Origin: Candidatus Auribacterota bacterium
Lineage (GTDB): Bacteria > Auribacterota > JAFGBW01
DNA: 64,000 nucleotides
NCBI GenBank assembly: GCA_016932965.1
Contig: JAFGBW010000039.1
Location: 1-64,000 of the forward strand
Reading direction: 5' to 3'
The notes beneath the pieces were generated by a model. It saw only the letters and a program-made list of their open reading frames with translations, was not told where the DNA came from and ran no database searches. Positions 1-8,970 of this stretch are shown here, in pieces. Both the position numbers and the translations under genes were made by a program. Numbering within the stretch: the stretch's first letter is position 1; every line of letters starts with the position of its first letter.

Positions 1-516
1 GGCGGAAATATCCCGTCCGAATATATCCCGTCCTGTGAAAAAGGATTTCTGGAAACCATGGAGAAGGGCCCTCTGGCCGGATACCCCATGATGTGGGTCG
101 GTGTGAAATTAACGGATGGGCGTTATCATGTAGTGGATTCATCCGACATGGCATTCAGGATTTGCTCCCGTGATGCTTTGAGAGAGACCATAAGAAAAGC
201 CTCTCCGGTTATTTTAGAGCCCATCATGAAGGTGGAAGTGGAAACGCCTAATGAATTTCAGGGTTCTGTGATCGGCGATCTTTCCTCCAGAAGAGGGGTC
301 ATACTGGGTTCTGAAACACGCGGTGACGATACGGTTATCCAGGCTTCTGTCCCTCTGGCGGAAATGTTCGGCTATTCAACGGATTTGCGTTCTGCCACAG
401 CCGGAAAAGCCACTTATACCATGGAGTTCGAACGCTACGCTCAAACTCCGAAGATGAGTCAGGAAAAAATTATTGCCGAAAGACAGGCCAGAAAAGAAGC
501 GGAGAAGAAGAAGTAA
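1..516 (+). CDS. fusA: Elongation factor G, C-terminal part (5' end outside window)
   Basis: The reading frame is open from base 1 with no start codon, so only about the last 171 residues are present. They cover the end of domain IV and domain V. EF-G is the GTPase that translocates tRNA and mRNA on the ribosome. Family motifs are visible: [41 protein letters not shown] and IGDLSSRRG. The G domain is not in the window, so a paralogous EF-G2 cannot be told from the main EF-G. The C terminus is unusually charged, ending in a Lys/Glu-rich tail ([13 protein letters not shown]). An AT-rich repeat starts directly after the stop codon. Confidence 0.93.
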   Translation, partial: GGNIPSEYIPSCEKGFLETMEKGPLAGYPMMWVGVKLTDGRYHVVDSSDMAFRICSRDALRETIRKASPVILEPIMKVEVETPNEFQGSVIGDLSSRRGVILGSETRGDDTVIQASVPLAEMFGYSTDLRSATAGKATYTMEFERYAQTPKMSQEKIIAERQARKEAEKKK

Positions 517-517
517 T

Positions 518-640
518 ATTGAGAATTGAGAATATTATTTGTAATTTTAAAATTGAATATGCGTTATGTTGTCAATATTTTATTAGCTTTATCATATAAA
601 AATACCCATTATAATTCTTAATTCTAAATTCTCAATTATC
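518..640. repeat. Inverted pair of AT-rich heptad repeats
   Basis: The left arm at about 518-540 reads ATTGAGAATTGAGAATATTA. The right arm at about 611-639 carries the inverted version (AATTCTTAATTC followed by TAAATTCTCAATTAT). Each arm is built from 7-bp units of the type AATTCTC/AATTGAG. The pair fills most of the gap between fusA and the mannose-1-phosphate guanylyltransferase gene and could fold into a long imperfect hairpin. Related arrays lie at 32861, 46127, 54563 and 60651. Confidence 0.6.
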
Positions 641-720
641 GTTTCCACATCTATAATAAAGTATTATAAATCAATAACAGTTTATTTTTACTTTTTCTTT
701 TAAGTATTTAAGGACACATC

Positions 721-1806
721 ATGTTTTGGGCTGTTATCATGGCAGGCGGTTCAGGAGAACGTTTCTGGCCAAAATCGCGTAAAGCAATTCCCAAGCAGCT
801 GCTGCCGATCACGGGAATGAAAACCATGATTCAGCTTACTGTGGAACGGCTTCTCCCTGTTGCTTCTGCCGAGAGAATGATCATCATTACAAACAGGGAT
901 CAGCGCCTCGAAATGATGAAGCAGCTTCCTGAAATTCAGGAGAAAAATATCATTGCTGAACCCGTAGGCAGGGACACTGCTGCCTGTATCGGATTGGCTG
1001 CTGTTTTGATTCAGAAACAGGACCCTCATGCCATCATGGGAGTTTTTCCTGCGGACCATGTGATCCATCCCAACGACCGTTTCAATGAATGCGTGAAGGC
1101 TTGTGCTGATTATATTTCACAAAACGGTGGCCTCATGACGTGCGGAATCAGACCGGACAGGCCTGCTACCGGTTACGGCTATCTTCATGCCGTTGAAGGA
1201 GTATCTTCCTCATCACTTTTTACCTTCATGAAAGTGAAACAATTTGTCGAAAAGCCCGATGAAATAAAAGCGAAAGCCTATTTTCAAAGAGGAGAGTATT
1301 TCTGGAACAGCGGCATGTTTTTTTGGAAGGTTTCCACTATATTGGATGAGCTGAAACAAAAAATGCCTGAATTGGCAGACGGGCTTAATGCAATCCGCCA
1401 AGGTTTGGGATCTAAAGATTTGGATAAAATGTTGGATGATATTTATCCGAATCTTCCTAAAATATCCATTGATTATGGCGTAATGGAACACTCAGAAAAC
1501 GTTTGTCTCTGCGTGGCTCCGTTTGACTGGGATGATGTAGGGTCATGGGAAGCGATCGGCAAGCATTATTCCGAGGACACAAACGGCAATGTCTGCATAG
1601 GTCAGGTCAGATTGATCAATTGTTCAAATATGCTGGTGTATAATCTTTCCCATGATGAAGGTCTCATTGCCACAGCGATGGATCTCACAGATCAGATCAT
1701 CATCCAAACCGATGATGCTGTTTTGGTTTGTCCGAAAAAATCTGCCCAAAAAGTAAAACAAATGGTCGATAAACTAAAACAGGACCAGCTTCAGCATTTT
1801 CTGTAA
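721..1806 (+). CDS. manC: Mannose-1-phosphate guanylyltransferase (GDP-mannose synthesis)
   Basis: This enzyme makes GDP-mannose from mannose-1-phosphate and GTP for surface polysaccharides. The N terminus has the nucleotidyltransferase signature GGSGERFWPKSR at residues 9-20, followed by the FPADHVI segment and the sugar-binding VEKPD. At 361 aa it is the short monofunctional type, without the C-terminal phosphomannose isomerase domain of ManC/AlgA proteins. It stands alone between two repeat-bearing gaps. A phosphohexomutase-like gene that could supply mannose-1-phosphate lies at 36827. The family call is firm. GDP-mannose as the product, rather than another NDP-sugar, follows from the motif pattern. 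Confidence 0.88.
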   Translation: MFWAVIMAGGSGERFWPKSRKAIPKQLLPITGMKTMIQLTVERLLPVASAERMIIITNRDQRLEMMKQLPEIQEKNIIAEPVGRDTAACIGLAAVLIQKQDPHAIMGVFPADHVIHPNDRFNECVKACADYISQNGGLMTCGIRPDRPATGYGYLHAVEGVSSSSLFTFMKVKQFVEKPDEIKAKAYFQRGEYFWNSGMFFWKVSTILDELKQKMPELADGLNAIRQGLGSKDLDKMLDDIYPNLPKISIDYGVMEHSENVCLCVAPFDWDDVGSWEAIGKHYSEDTNGNVCIGQVRLINCSNMLVYNLSHDEGLIATAMDLTDQIIIQTDDAVLVCPKKSAQKVKQMVDKLKQDQLQHFL

Positions 1807-1844
1807 ACTGGAAGCCTTATCCTGTTGGGACGGTCTGTCAAGTG

Positions 1845-1910
1845 ATTGAAGCTACCTCAAGCAAGCTTTCGGGTGTTTTCGTTCGTAAGGATGCATCAGA
1901 GCTGTTTTTT
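1845..1910 (+). ncRNA. Dispersed hairpin element, copy 1
   Basis: This roughly 66-nt segment in the gap before coaBC matches 10259-10321 without gaps over its first 50 positions (36 identical). The core ends in TTCGTAAGGATGC and is followed by a T run at 1904-1911. The core can fold as CGUUC-GUAA-GGAUG, a 5-bp stem with a GNRA tetraloop. A third copy lies on the minus strand at 29718-29765. The function is unknown; it could be a terminator, a structured RNA or a mobile repeat. I see no gene in the rest of the 1807-2108 gap. Confidence 0.4.
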
Positions 1911-2108
1911 TAGATCTATCTTTTCTTGCAAGTAAATGGTTTGCATCGGGCGAATTCATTCCGATTAAGGTGAGGTTCTGTGATAGTGTTACGTTACGCC
2001 ACGTATAATGATAAAATAGGATTAAAAAAATACATGACAATTGAATCCGCATATTTTTTAATAGAGTCCTGTTTTATCCGGAATATTTTATTTTAAGACT
2101 GGATCCAA

Positions 2109-3335
2109 ATGCGAAAAGACAGACCATTGGTTTTATTGGGGATTGGAGGCGGAGTAGCCGCCTACAAGGCAGTGGAAGTAGCCAGCACCCTTGTAAAGGA
2201 AAAGGTGGAAGTCCATGTCCAGATGACTGAGGCAGCTCTTTCTTTTGTGACTCCTTTGACTTTTTCCGCTGTGACAAACCATCCTGTCTATTCTTCCATG
2301 TTTCCTGATAGGGTCCTTGAAAAGAAGGAAGATATTTTTCCTCATCTGTATCCGGCCACACAGGCTGATGTCTTTGCAGTCATGCCGGCTACAGCCGATC
2401 TCATCGCGAAATTCAAGGCTGGCCTTGGTTTGGACCTTGTGACTGCAAGCACGCTGGCTCTTTCCTCTTCGTGTGTGCGGATTTTTTGTCCGGCTATGAA
2501 CGTGAATATGTGGAACAACCCCATCGTTCAGGCAAATACTAAGAGTCTTGAGAAGGACGGATGGATACGGATCGGCCCCAATAACGGTTTGCAGGCCTGC
2601 GGCGCTGTTGGCATGGGAAGAATGGCTGAACCCGATGAAATCGTCGGGGCGATTTTATATCAGTTGAAAAAAAGGCAGAGTTTTTCCGGTAAGAGAATTT
2701 TGATTTTATCCGGGCCTACCCGTGAATTTCTTGACCCGGTTCGTTATATAGGAAATCCCTCCAGCGGCAAGATGGGTAAGGCCCTGGCTCTTGCAGCCTT
2801 GGAGTTGGGTGCACAAGTGGATCTTCTTACCGGGCCTGTAGCTTCTTCTGATCTGCCATCAGGGTCCGGCTTGAACATTTTTCATGTGACCTCAGCTGGA
2901 CAGATGCTGGATAAAGCGAGAAAGCTGTTCCAACATGCAGACGGAATATTTTTTACGGCTGCTGTGTCTGATTACGCCCCCTTTGAAGCATCACCATTAA
3001 AACTTCCTAAAAAGGAAAGACTGACCCTCATGCTTAAAAAAACTCCTGATATTGCAGCTTGTTTGTGCAAGGAAAAACAGATTCGTCAGGTTGCTTTTGG
3101 GTTTGCTCTTGAAACTCATGAAAATCTGGACAAAGCTCAAAAGAAATTGAAAGAAAAAAAACTGGATGGAATTGTATTGAATGATTGTGATTCATTCGGG
3201 TCCGAAGAAGGACGTTTTCAATTTTTAGGTAAAGGGTCAGCCCAATGGGAAAATTGGGGCACCATAACGAAGAAACAATGCGCCAGTCAGTTGATGGAAA
3301 AAATGAACGCTTTGTTTTCATCAAACCGTAAATAA
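2109..3335 (+). CDS. coaBC: Bifunctional phosphopantothenoylcysteine decarboxylase / phosphopantothenate-cysteine ligase
   Basis: CoaBC carries out two consecutive steps of coenzyme A synthesis: CTP-dependent coupling of cysteine to 4'-phosphopantothenate, then FMN-dependent decarboxylation. The N-terminal flavoprotein half shows GIGGGVAAYKA at residues 12-22, CPAMNVNMWNNP and the active-site cysteine segment GLQACGAVGMGRMAEP. The C-terminal CoaB half begins at about residue 195 with LSGPTREFLDPVRYIGN and SSGKMG. The 408-aa length is normal for the fused bacterial enzyme. The nadD gene follows after 5 bp, so the two cofactor genes are probably co-transcribed. Confidence 0.95.
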   Translation: MRKDRPLVLLGIGGGVAAYKAVEVASTLVKEKVEVHVQMTEAALSFVTPLTFSAVTNHPVYSSMFPDRVLEKKEDIFPHLYPATQADVFAVMPATADLIAKFKAGLGLDLVTASTLALSSSCVRIFCPAMNVNMWNNPIVQANTKSLEKDGWIRIGPNNGLQACGAVGMGRMAEPDEIVGAILYQLKKRQSFSGKRILILSGPTREFLDPVRYIGNPSSGKMGKALALAALELGAQVDLLTGPVASSDLPSGSGLNIFHVTSAGQMLDKARKLFQHADGIFFTAAVSDYAPFEASPLKLPKKERLTLMLKKTPDIAACLCKEKQIRQVAFGFALETHENLDKAQKKLKEKKLDGIVLNDCDSFGSEEGRFQFLGKGSAQWENWGTITKKQCASQLMEKMNALFSSNRK

Positions 3336-3340
3336 ACCAG

Positions 3341-3931
3341 ATGAAAATCGGCATTTTCGGCGGGACCTTTGATCCGGTGCATGTTGGGCATGTTCAGTGC
3401 GCCCGTTTTGTTTTGGATGAACAATCTCTCGATGAAATCCTGTTTGTGGTTTCAGGAAATCCTCCGCACAAAAGACGAAAAATCACCTCGGTCAGTCATC
3501 GTTTGAGGATGCTGGAATTATCGCTTCAGAATGATCCGAAATTGGCCGTTTCTCATATTGAGATAAAACGGTCAGCCCCATATTATTCCATCGAGACCAT
3601 GAGACTGTTTAAAAAGGAACAGCCGCAAACCCGGTTTTTCTTTATCCTCGGAGATGACAACATGGGTTCTATCCATACCTGGCATGATTACCAGTCCTTT
3701 ATTGAAGAAAATGAATTTATATTGTTGAAAAGAGAGACGGATTTCCCTGAAAACTTCCGCCTGACAGAAAAGGAAAAGGAAAAAATCAAGACCCATGCCG
3801 TGAATTCTCCCACCATGCCTTGTTCCTCAACCATGATCAGGGAAAAAATCAAAAGAAAAGAATCAGTATCCGAATGGATTGATCCAAAAGTATTTGACTA
3901 TATTCTTGCCCATCACCTATACGGAGTTTAA
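3341..3931 (+). CDS. nadD: Nicotinate-nucleotide adenylyltransferase
   Basis: NadD adenylates nicotinate mononucleotide to deamido-NAD, the second-to-last step of NAD synthesis. The protein starts with the nucleotidyltransferase motif GGTFDPVHVGH (residues 7-17). It also has PPHKR, the FILGDDN segment, and the late SSTMIR motif that contacts ATP. At 196 aa it has the expected length. It lies 5 bp after coaBC and is probably translated from the same mRNA. It meets the oppositely oriented methyltransferase gene 13 bp downstream. Confidence 0.95.
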   Translation: MKIGIFGGTFDPVHVGHVQCARFVLDEQSLDEILFVVSGNPPHKRRKITSVSHRLRMLELSLQNDPKLAVSHIEIKRSAPYYSIETMRLFKKEQPQTRFFFILGDDNMGSIHTWHDYQSFIEENEFILLKRETDFPENFRLTEKEKEKIKTHAVNSPTMPCSSTMIREKIKRKESVSEWIDPKVFDYILAHHLYGV

Positions 3932-3944
3932 TCCGGGGGTAAGG

Positions 3945-4685
3945 TTAAGTCGTGAATTGATGCAGAAATATGCCTAGAGCAACCACGACATTCAGGGATT
4001 CCATTTTTCCAGAACCGTTGATCCTGAAACGATCATCGCTGACATCCAGGAGTCCTTGCGAAAGGCCATTGGCCTCATTTCCAACGAGGAGAACCCATTT
4101 TTCATGCTTTGTTTTTTGAATCGGATACCCGTTTAAATCAGATGCAATGATGGCATATCCCTTATGCCTGATTTTCAGGATTTCTTTTTTCAGATCATGA
4201 ACCATCTGAAACCGGATGCCGCCCAAGGCCCCCATGGAACTCCGGACCACTTTTTCATGAAAAGGATCCACGCTTTGAGAATCCATTAAAAAATCACGCA
4301 CTCCGAACCATAATGCTGTTCTGTATAGAGCCCCCATGTTCCCTGGATCATTGATTCTGTCCAGCGCAATGATTCGTTTTCCGGTCAACGGTCTTAGAGG
4401 CGGTATTTTTAATACCGCGCCTATCCCCGGAAATGTTGACGTGCTTTTGATTCTTGATATATCCTTCAAACGGCAATGATAAATACGTGCTTGATAGGCA
4501 AGCATTTCCTGGGGTAACGCTTCACCTTCTTTCAACACAAAATATTCTACCTCTGTTCCGAGGTCGATTAAACTTGATAGCGTCCTCGTTCCTTCGGCCC
4601 AATATCGTTTTGTTTCATAGCGAAATTTTCGATCTCTGAGGTTGCGGATCATTTTTATCTGTTTTAGCGTCAGCATAGGTTGCAT
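3945..4685 (-). CDS. TrmH/SpoU-family RNA 2'-O-methyltransferase
   Basis: This is an S-adenosylmethionine-dependent 2'-O-ribose methyltransferase of the SPOUT class, acting on tRNA or rRNA. All three family motifs are visible: NDPGNMGALYRTA (motif 1), LLVGNEANGL (motif 2) and SLNVVVALGIFLHQF (motif 3), which form the trefoil knot that binds the cofactor. An N-terminal RNA-binding region starts LRDRKFRYETKRYWAEG. I use the ATG at 4685 (246 aa) because GGAG lies 8 nt upstream. A TTG at 4727 would add 14 residues without a better ribosome site. The target nucleotide cannot be deduced. Confidence 0.88.
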   Translation of the reverse strand: MQPMLTLKQIKMIRNLRDRKFRYETKRYWAEGTRTLSSLIDLGTEVEYFVLKEGEALPQEMLAYQARIYHCRLKDISRIKSTSTFPGIGAVLKIPPLRPLTGKRIIALDRINDPGNMGALYRTALWFGVRDFLMDSQSVDPFHEKVVRSSMGALGGIRFQMVHDLKKEILKIRHKGYAIIASDLNGYPIQKTKHEKWVLLVGNEANGLSQGLLDVSDDRFRINGSGKMESLNVVVALGIFLHQFTT

Positions 4686-4784
4686 TGGGGCATCTCCGTT
4701 CTTGACTGAAGAGGTGATAAAATGCAATTTTATTTTCTTTCAGGGAATAAGAAAAGAAAAACTCTTTCCGGAGGATGAAATTTG

Positions 4785-6017
4785 ATGGGTCTATTTATCA
4801 TGAGTATCAGCATTGTCATTTCTGTTTCTGCTGTATGTTCTCTTTTTGAGGCGACACTATTGAGCCTAACTCCGGCACAAATCGCTGAATTATACCATCG
4901 CCGTCCTAAAGTTGCCAAACTGTGGCAGAGGTTTAAAACTGAAATCCATCGGCCTATTGCCGTTATTTTATTTTTGAACACATCCGCTTATACCATAGGA
5001 GCCACCATTGCCGGAGCCCAATTCAGGGATCTGTTTCAGGGAAAAGGTTTGGCTGTTTTTTCCATCGTATTCACTTTCATGATGCTGCAGTTTACTGAGA
5101 TCCTGCCTAAAACACTTGGTGTGCGTTATAACAGCCGTATCGCACCGGTCATGGCCTATCCCCTGGCTGTTTTCATCCAAATTTTATCCCCTTTTCTTTA
5201 TTTTCTTCATCTAATCAACAGGCCTTTTGCTCCGCCGCGTTCGAAAACCGAGAGTAATCCAACCATGGAAGAAATTTCGGCTTTAGCTGGATTAGCCCGT
5301 CTTTCCAACATCATCGGTTCTCATCAGGAACAGATCATCAAAGGCGCCGCCGGGCTTTCTAACATCGCTGTGAGCCAAGTCATGATTCCTGTTCACCAGA
5401 TTACTTTCATCTCCACTAACCAGACTCTGACCGAGGCGATTCTGACAGCCCACCTGGATCCACATACGCGTTTTCCCATCCATGAAGGAGACAGTCCGGA
5501 TCAGATATTAGGTTATGTGAATTTCAAGGAAATGGTTTATCTTTTACGCACCAATCCGGTCAATGCATCTTTACGCGGAATCATCCGTCCTGTTCGTTTT
5601 GCCTCTTCTTCTACAAGCTGCTCGGAAATATTAAAATCCTTTGTGGAAGAACACGTCCACATGGCTGTCGTTCGTTCTGGAGACGGACATGTTTTGGGAC
5701 TGGTGACGATGGAGGATATTGTTGAGGAATTAATCGGAGGGGAGTTGGAGGATGAATTTGACCGTTTGCCAAAGATGTTTCATTCGCTGGAAGGTGGAAC
5801 CTGGATGGTGGGGGGGGGGTTGCCTGTTTCCAAACTTTTTGCAAGTCTCGGAGTGGAGATGAAGGAAGTTTTATCTGGTACGGTTTCCGACTGGCTGGTA
5901 AAGAGGATGGGGCGTGTTCCAAAAGTGAATGAAACATTCAAGGAAAAAAATGTCGAATTCATGATCCGCCGTATTCGTCGTGGAAGGATTTTTGAAACTG
6001 CCGTGACAAAGACTTAA
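4785..6017 (+). CDS. CNNM/CorC-type membrane protein (DUF21 + CBS pair + CorC_HlyC)
   Basis: Family members are linked to magnesium or cobalt transport and efflux; the substrate here is not known. The N terminus has about four hydrophobic segments up to residue 145 (DUF21). It is followed by a CBS pair (motifs VMIPVHQITFI and ILGYVNFKEMV, then HMAVVRSGDGHVLGLVTMED) and a C-terminal CorC_HlyC domain from about residue 325. The start is set at ATG 4785, 10 nt after GGAGG; a TTG at 4782 is equally placed. A tract of ten G residues at 5810-5819 lies in the CorC_HlyC part and could be prone to slippage. Confidence 0.88.
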   Translation: MGLFIMSISIVISVSAVCSLFEATLLSLTPAQIAELYHRRPKVAKLWQRFKTEIHRPIAVILFLNTSAYTIGATIAGAQFRDLFQGKGLAVFSIVFTFMMLQFTEILPKTLGVRYNSRIAPVMAYPLAVFIQILSPFLYFLHLINRPFAPPRSKTESNPTMEEISALAGLARLSNIIGSHQEQIIKGAAGLSNIAVSQVMIPVHQITFISTNQTLTEAILTAHLDPHTRFPIHEGDSPDQILGYVNFKEMVYLLRTNPVNASLRGIIRPVRFASSSTSCSEILKSFVEEHVHMAVVRSGDGHVLGLVTMEDIVEELIGGELEDEFDRLPKMFHSLEGGTWMVGGGLPVSKLFASLGVEMKEVLSGTVSDWLVKRMGRVPKVNETFKEKNVEFMIRRIRRGRIFETAVTKT

Positions 6018-6030
6018 AACTCACAGCATG

Positions 6031-6948
6031 TTAAGAGGCATCAGCCAGAGCCATAGGGCGAGTGGACTCCATCATTTTTGACAAAGCGACAGCAATGGAT
6101 TCCAGAAGATTATCCGGAATACCGTCGAAATGATGGGATTTCATGCGGAAGTCAATCGGATCATTCACATAATCGACAACCACCAGTTTGTCATCCGTCT
6201 GAACGGCAATTTCAGATGAAAAAAAGTTCAATTTGGATATCCGTGCTATCTGCTTCATGATGGAATTGATTTTTTCAAGAAGAGGCGGTTCGATGCCGTT
6301 TTCATGGAGTTGCGTGTAAAGACGATTCTGTGGATTCCAAAAACATAGAAATGTTTCTCCAAAGACATGGAATGTGCGAAACCACAATGGATGTATGGCC
6401 GTGTTTTTAGGTACAATGGTTTGTTGAATCAGATAGTCATCATTCTGGAATTCCTTGCGATAATAATGAATTTGATTTAATTCCGTGAGCCCCACATGAA
6501 CCCCTTCTCCACCTCCGCCGTGAGACGGTTTCATGACAAAAGGGATCCCGATATCAGTCAGAGTAAAAAAAGGCAGTTCCGTTTTTTTGCTGAAAGGCGG
6601 GAGAATGAGAGTCTGGGGAACAGAGATACCGTGTTTTAGAAATAATTTATGAAGATAGGCCTTATTCAATATTCGCTGGACCCTTCTGGGCGAATTGATT
6701 GCTTTGAATTTGAATAGCTGGCACATTTGAATGAGTGGAAGAAAACGTGGGTCCGATTCTGATGCTCTGTCCAGATACCAGTTGAACCGTATCTCGCCTT
6801 TGCTGACCTTGTTTTCCACAAAGAGAACATTGTCTATATTGACAAAGAGAATGGCCAGATTTTTTTTACTGAATTGATCCTGAATAAGACGATTAAACGG
6901 TTCGTCAAAAGGCCATTCCCAGATTATTGCAAGGTCATACGTTTTCAC
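6031..6948 (-). CDS. ATP-grasp domain protein, substrate unknown
   Basis: This is probably an ATP-dependent carboxylate-amine/thiol ligase. Visible ATP-grasp features are the central lysine region PFVMKPSHGGGGEGVHVG (about residues 155-172), the adenine-contacting LIQQTIV, and the late acidic/Asn segment VVVDYVNDPIDF that could bind metal. The N-terminal ~110 residues form a pre-grasp-like region. It is the last gene of a tight minus-strand operon (aminotransferase, rpe, this gene; gaps of 5-6 bp). The substrate is not evident, and I do not assign it to RimK, glutathione synthetase or D-Ala ligase. Confidence 0.72.
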   Translation of the reverse strand: MKTYDLAIIWEWPFDEPFNRLIQDQFSKKNLAILFVNIDNVLFVENKVSKGEIRFNWYLDRASESDPRFLPLIQMCQLFKFKAINSPRRVQRILNKAYLHKLFLKHGISVPQTLILPPFSKKTELPFFTLTDIGIPFVMKPSHGGGGEGVHVGLTELNQIHYYRKEFQNDDYLIQQTIVPKNTAIHPLWFRTFHVFGETFLCFWNPQNRLYTQLHENGIEPPLLEKINSIMKQIARISKLNFFSSEIAVQTDDKLVVVDYVNDPIDFRMKSHHFDGIPDNLLESIAVALSKMMESTRPMALADAS

Positions 6949-6952
6949 AATC

Positions 6953-7609
6953 TTATTGATTTTTCATTTGTTGAATCAATTTATTCATGTTTTCTGCGCG
7001 GTACAGTGTTGTTCCAGCAACTACAATATCCACTCCGGCATCCCTGACAAGGGGGAAATTATCCATGGTGATACCGCCATCAATTTCAATTTGATAATGA
7101 TAGCCCTTTTCTTTTCTTATTAAAACCAGTTTTTTTATTTTTTCAAGCACATTAGGAATAAAAGTTTGACCCCCAAAACCAGGAAAAACAGACATGACCA
7201 AAACGATGTCGCTTTCGGGAAGAACAGGAAGGATTTCTTCTATGTTTCTGTCTGGATTCAATGCCGGACCGGCCTTGACTTTTTTCGAGCGAATCATCCT
7301 CAAAGTTGATGGCATGTCATGGTTCGCTTCCGCGTGAACGGTGAGATAGGATGCTCCGGAATTGATAAAAGCTTCCAGATATTGATCCGGATGGGAAATC
7401 ATCAGATGGACGTCCAGAGGAATGGAAACAGACTGTTTCAGCATGGAAACAACTTGCGGCCCAAAGGTGATATTCGGAACAAAATGACCGTCCATGACAT
7501 CGATATGCAGCAAATCCGCACCGGATTTTTCAGCTTTCACAGCCTCTTCCCTCAAACAGCCGAAATCAGCTGCTAGAATCGATGGCGCAATTTGGATTTC
7601 AGACGTCAT
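6953..7609 (-). CDS. rpe: Ribulose-phosphate 3-epimerase
   Basis: Rpe interconverts ribulose-5-phosphate and xylulose-5-phosphate in the pentose phosphate pathway. The 218-aa TIM barrel shows the family signatures in order: IAPSILAADFG at the N terminus, LLHIDVMDGHFVPNITFGP with metal-binding His and Asp, DVHLMI, VMSVFPGFGGQTFIP, and EIDGGI with the catalytic Asp. It lies 6 bp downstream of the aminotransferase and 4 bp upstream of the ATP-grasp gene, within one operon. Confidence 0.96.
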   Translation of the reverse strand: MTSEIQIAPSILAADFGCLREEAVKAEKSGADLLHIDVMDGHFVPNITFGPQVVSMLKQSVSIPLDVHLMISHPDQYLEAFINSGASYLTVHAEANHDMPSTLRMIRSKKVKAGPALNPDRNIEEILPVLPESDIVLVMSVFPGFGGQTFIPNVLEKIKKLVLIRKEKGYHYQIEIDGGITMDNFPLVRDAGVDIVVAGTTLYRAENMNKLIQQMKNQ

Positions 7610-7615
7610 GATGTA

Positions 7616-8710
7616 TTATTTACCTATTTCCCGAAGGCGTTCAATTCCTCTTTTTAATTCGGAATCAGAATTCGCAAAAGAAAGGCGAAAATGAGTGTTT
7701 TTTTGTGAGAAAACACTGCCCGGAACCAGAAGAACCTCTTTTTTCAGGGCATTCATAACCAAATCGTCTCCGTTCATGCTGTGATGCTTCATGAAGAAAT
7801 AAAATGCCCCGTCTGGTTTTTGAATATCATAAAAGGGACTGAGTGCTTCCATGACAAGATTTCTTTTTTTACGGTACGCATCCCGTATATGATCAGTAGA
7901 GATGTCCCACGCTGTCAGGCAGGCATGTTGCGCGAAGGAAGGAGCACAGACAAACGTGTACTGCTGAAGATTGATCATGGCATCGATAATCATTTTCGGT
8001 CCTGCGGCGTATCCCATTCTCCATCCCGGCATCCCCGCACTTTTGGAAAAACCGTTCAAAGTCAAGGTCTTTTCATGATATTTTCCAAACGAAACCAGCT
8101 GGTTTTCATAATCGAATGCTTCGTATATTTCGTCTGAAATAACCCACACCGGTGTGCCACGGAGAATTTCGGCAATTTCTTTCATTCTTTTTTCGTTCAG
8201 AATCCTTCCTGTGGGGTTGGATGGATTGTTCAGGAAAAGTATTTTCGTTTTAGGGGTGATGACTTCCTTTAATTTTTCAGGATCCAGCCTGAAATCGGGA
8301 TAGGTGTCGATTTTGATCACTTTCGCGCCTATGAGCGGAGGGAGCTGATCGTACATCACAAAATAGGGGTCTGGTACCAGGACTTCATCACCGGGATTTA
8401 AAAGCGCCATGAGGGAAAGCAACAGTCCACCGGAAACGCCGGAGGTGAGCATGACCGATTCCGTGATCAATCCGCGCTCGTTTAAACTGCTTTGTATTTT
8501 ATCTCTCAACTGCTGGATTCCGGCTGAAGGGGTATAACGGTTGTTGCCGGCCTGAATTTCCCTTATGGCTGCTTCTTTAACAACAGAAGGGATATCAAAG
8601 TCCGGCTGTCCGATGGACAGATTGACCGGATTTTTCATGCTGGAAGCCAGATCAAATACTTTTCTGATTCCGGATACGTTTAATTGTTGGCAGCGAAGGG
8701 AGATAGTCAT
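7616..8710 (-). CDS. Class I/II PLP-dependent aminotransferase
   Basis: This is a fold-type I aminotransferase in the aspartate/alanine aminotransferase group. Motifs include SIGQPDFD near residue 33, LNNPSNPTGRI, the PLP-contacting SDEIYEAF, the Schiff-base lysine in LNGFSKSAGMPGWRMGY, and the substrate-binding Arg in THFRLSFANS near the C terminus. At 364 aa it is slightly short for the family but complete. It heads the operon with rpe and the ATP-grasp gene. The amino donor cannot be fixed from the sequence. Confidence 0.9.
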   Translation of the reverse strand: MTISLRCQQLNVSGIRKVFDLASSMKNPVNLSIGQPDFDIPSVVKEAAIREIQAGNNRYTPSAGIQQLRDKIQSSLNERGLITESVMLTSGVSGGLLLSLMALLNPGDEVLVPDPYFVMYDQLPPLIGAKVIKIDTYPDFRLDPEKLKEVITPKTKILFLNNPSNPTGRILNEKRMKEIAEILRGTPVWVISDEIYEAFDYENQLVSFGKYHEKTLTLNGFSKSAGMPGWRMGYAAGPKMIIDAMINLQQYTFVCAPSFAQHACLTAWDISTDHIRDAYRKKRNLVMEALSPFYDIQKPDGAFYFFMKHHSMNGDDLVMNALKKEVLLVPGSVFSQKNTHFRLSFANSDSELKRGIERLREIGK

Positions 8711-8970
8711 TTATGTTATATCGTAACGATTGGAATGGTCTGTTAGATGATGGGATATATTGAAGTTATTTCCATATAAAAATAATGAAAAACATAATAA
8801 AGGATTGACTGTTCGCAGGAAAAATAATCAATTTGTCTGCTCCTTATTTTGAACTAAATGAATCACAGGATAATGAATTATTCTTACCATTGCCGGGGCC
8901 TTTCTTTAATATCCTTTTCTGGTATAACAAAATATCATGGAAGTTGGCTAGCAGAGAGTTTAATCGTCTG

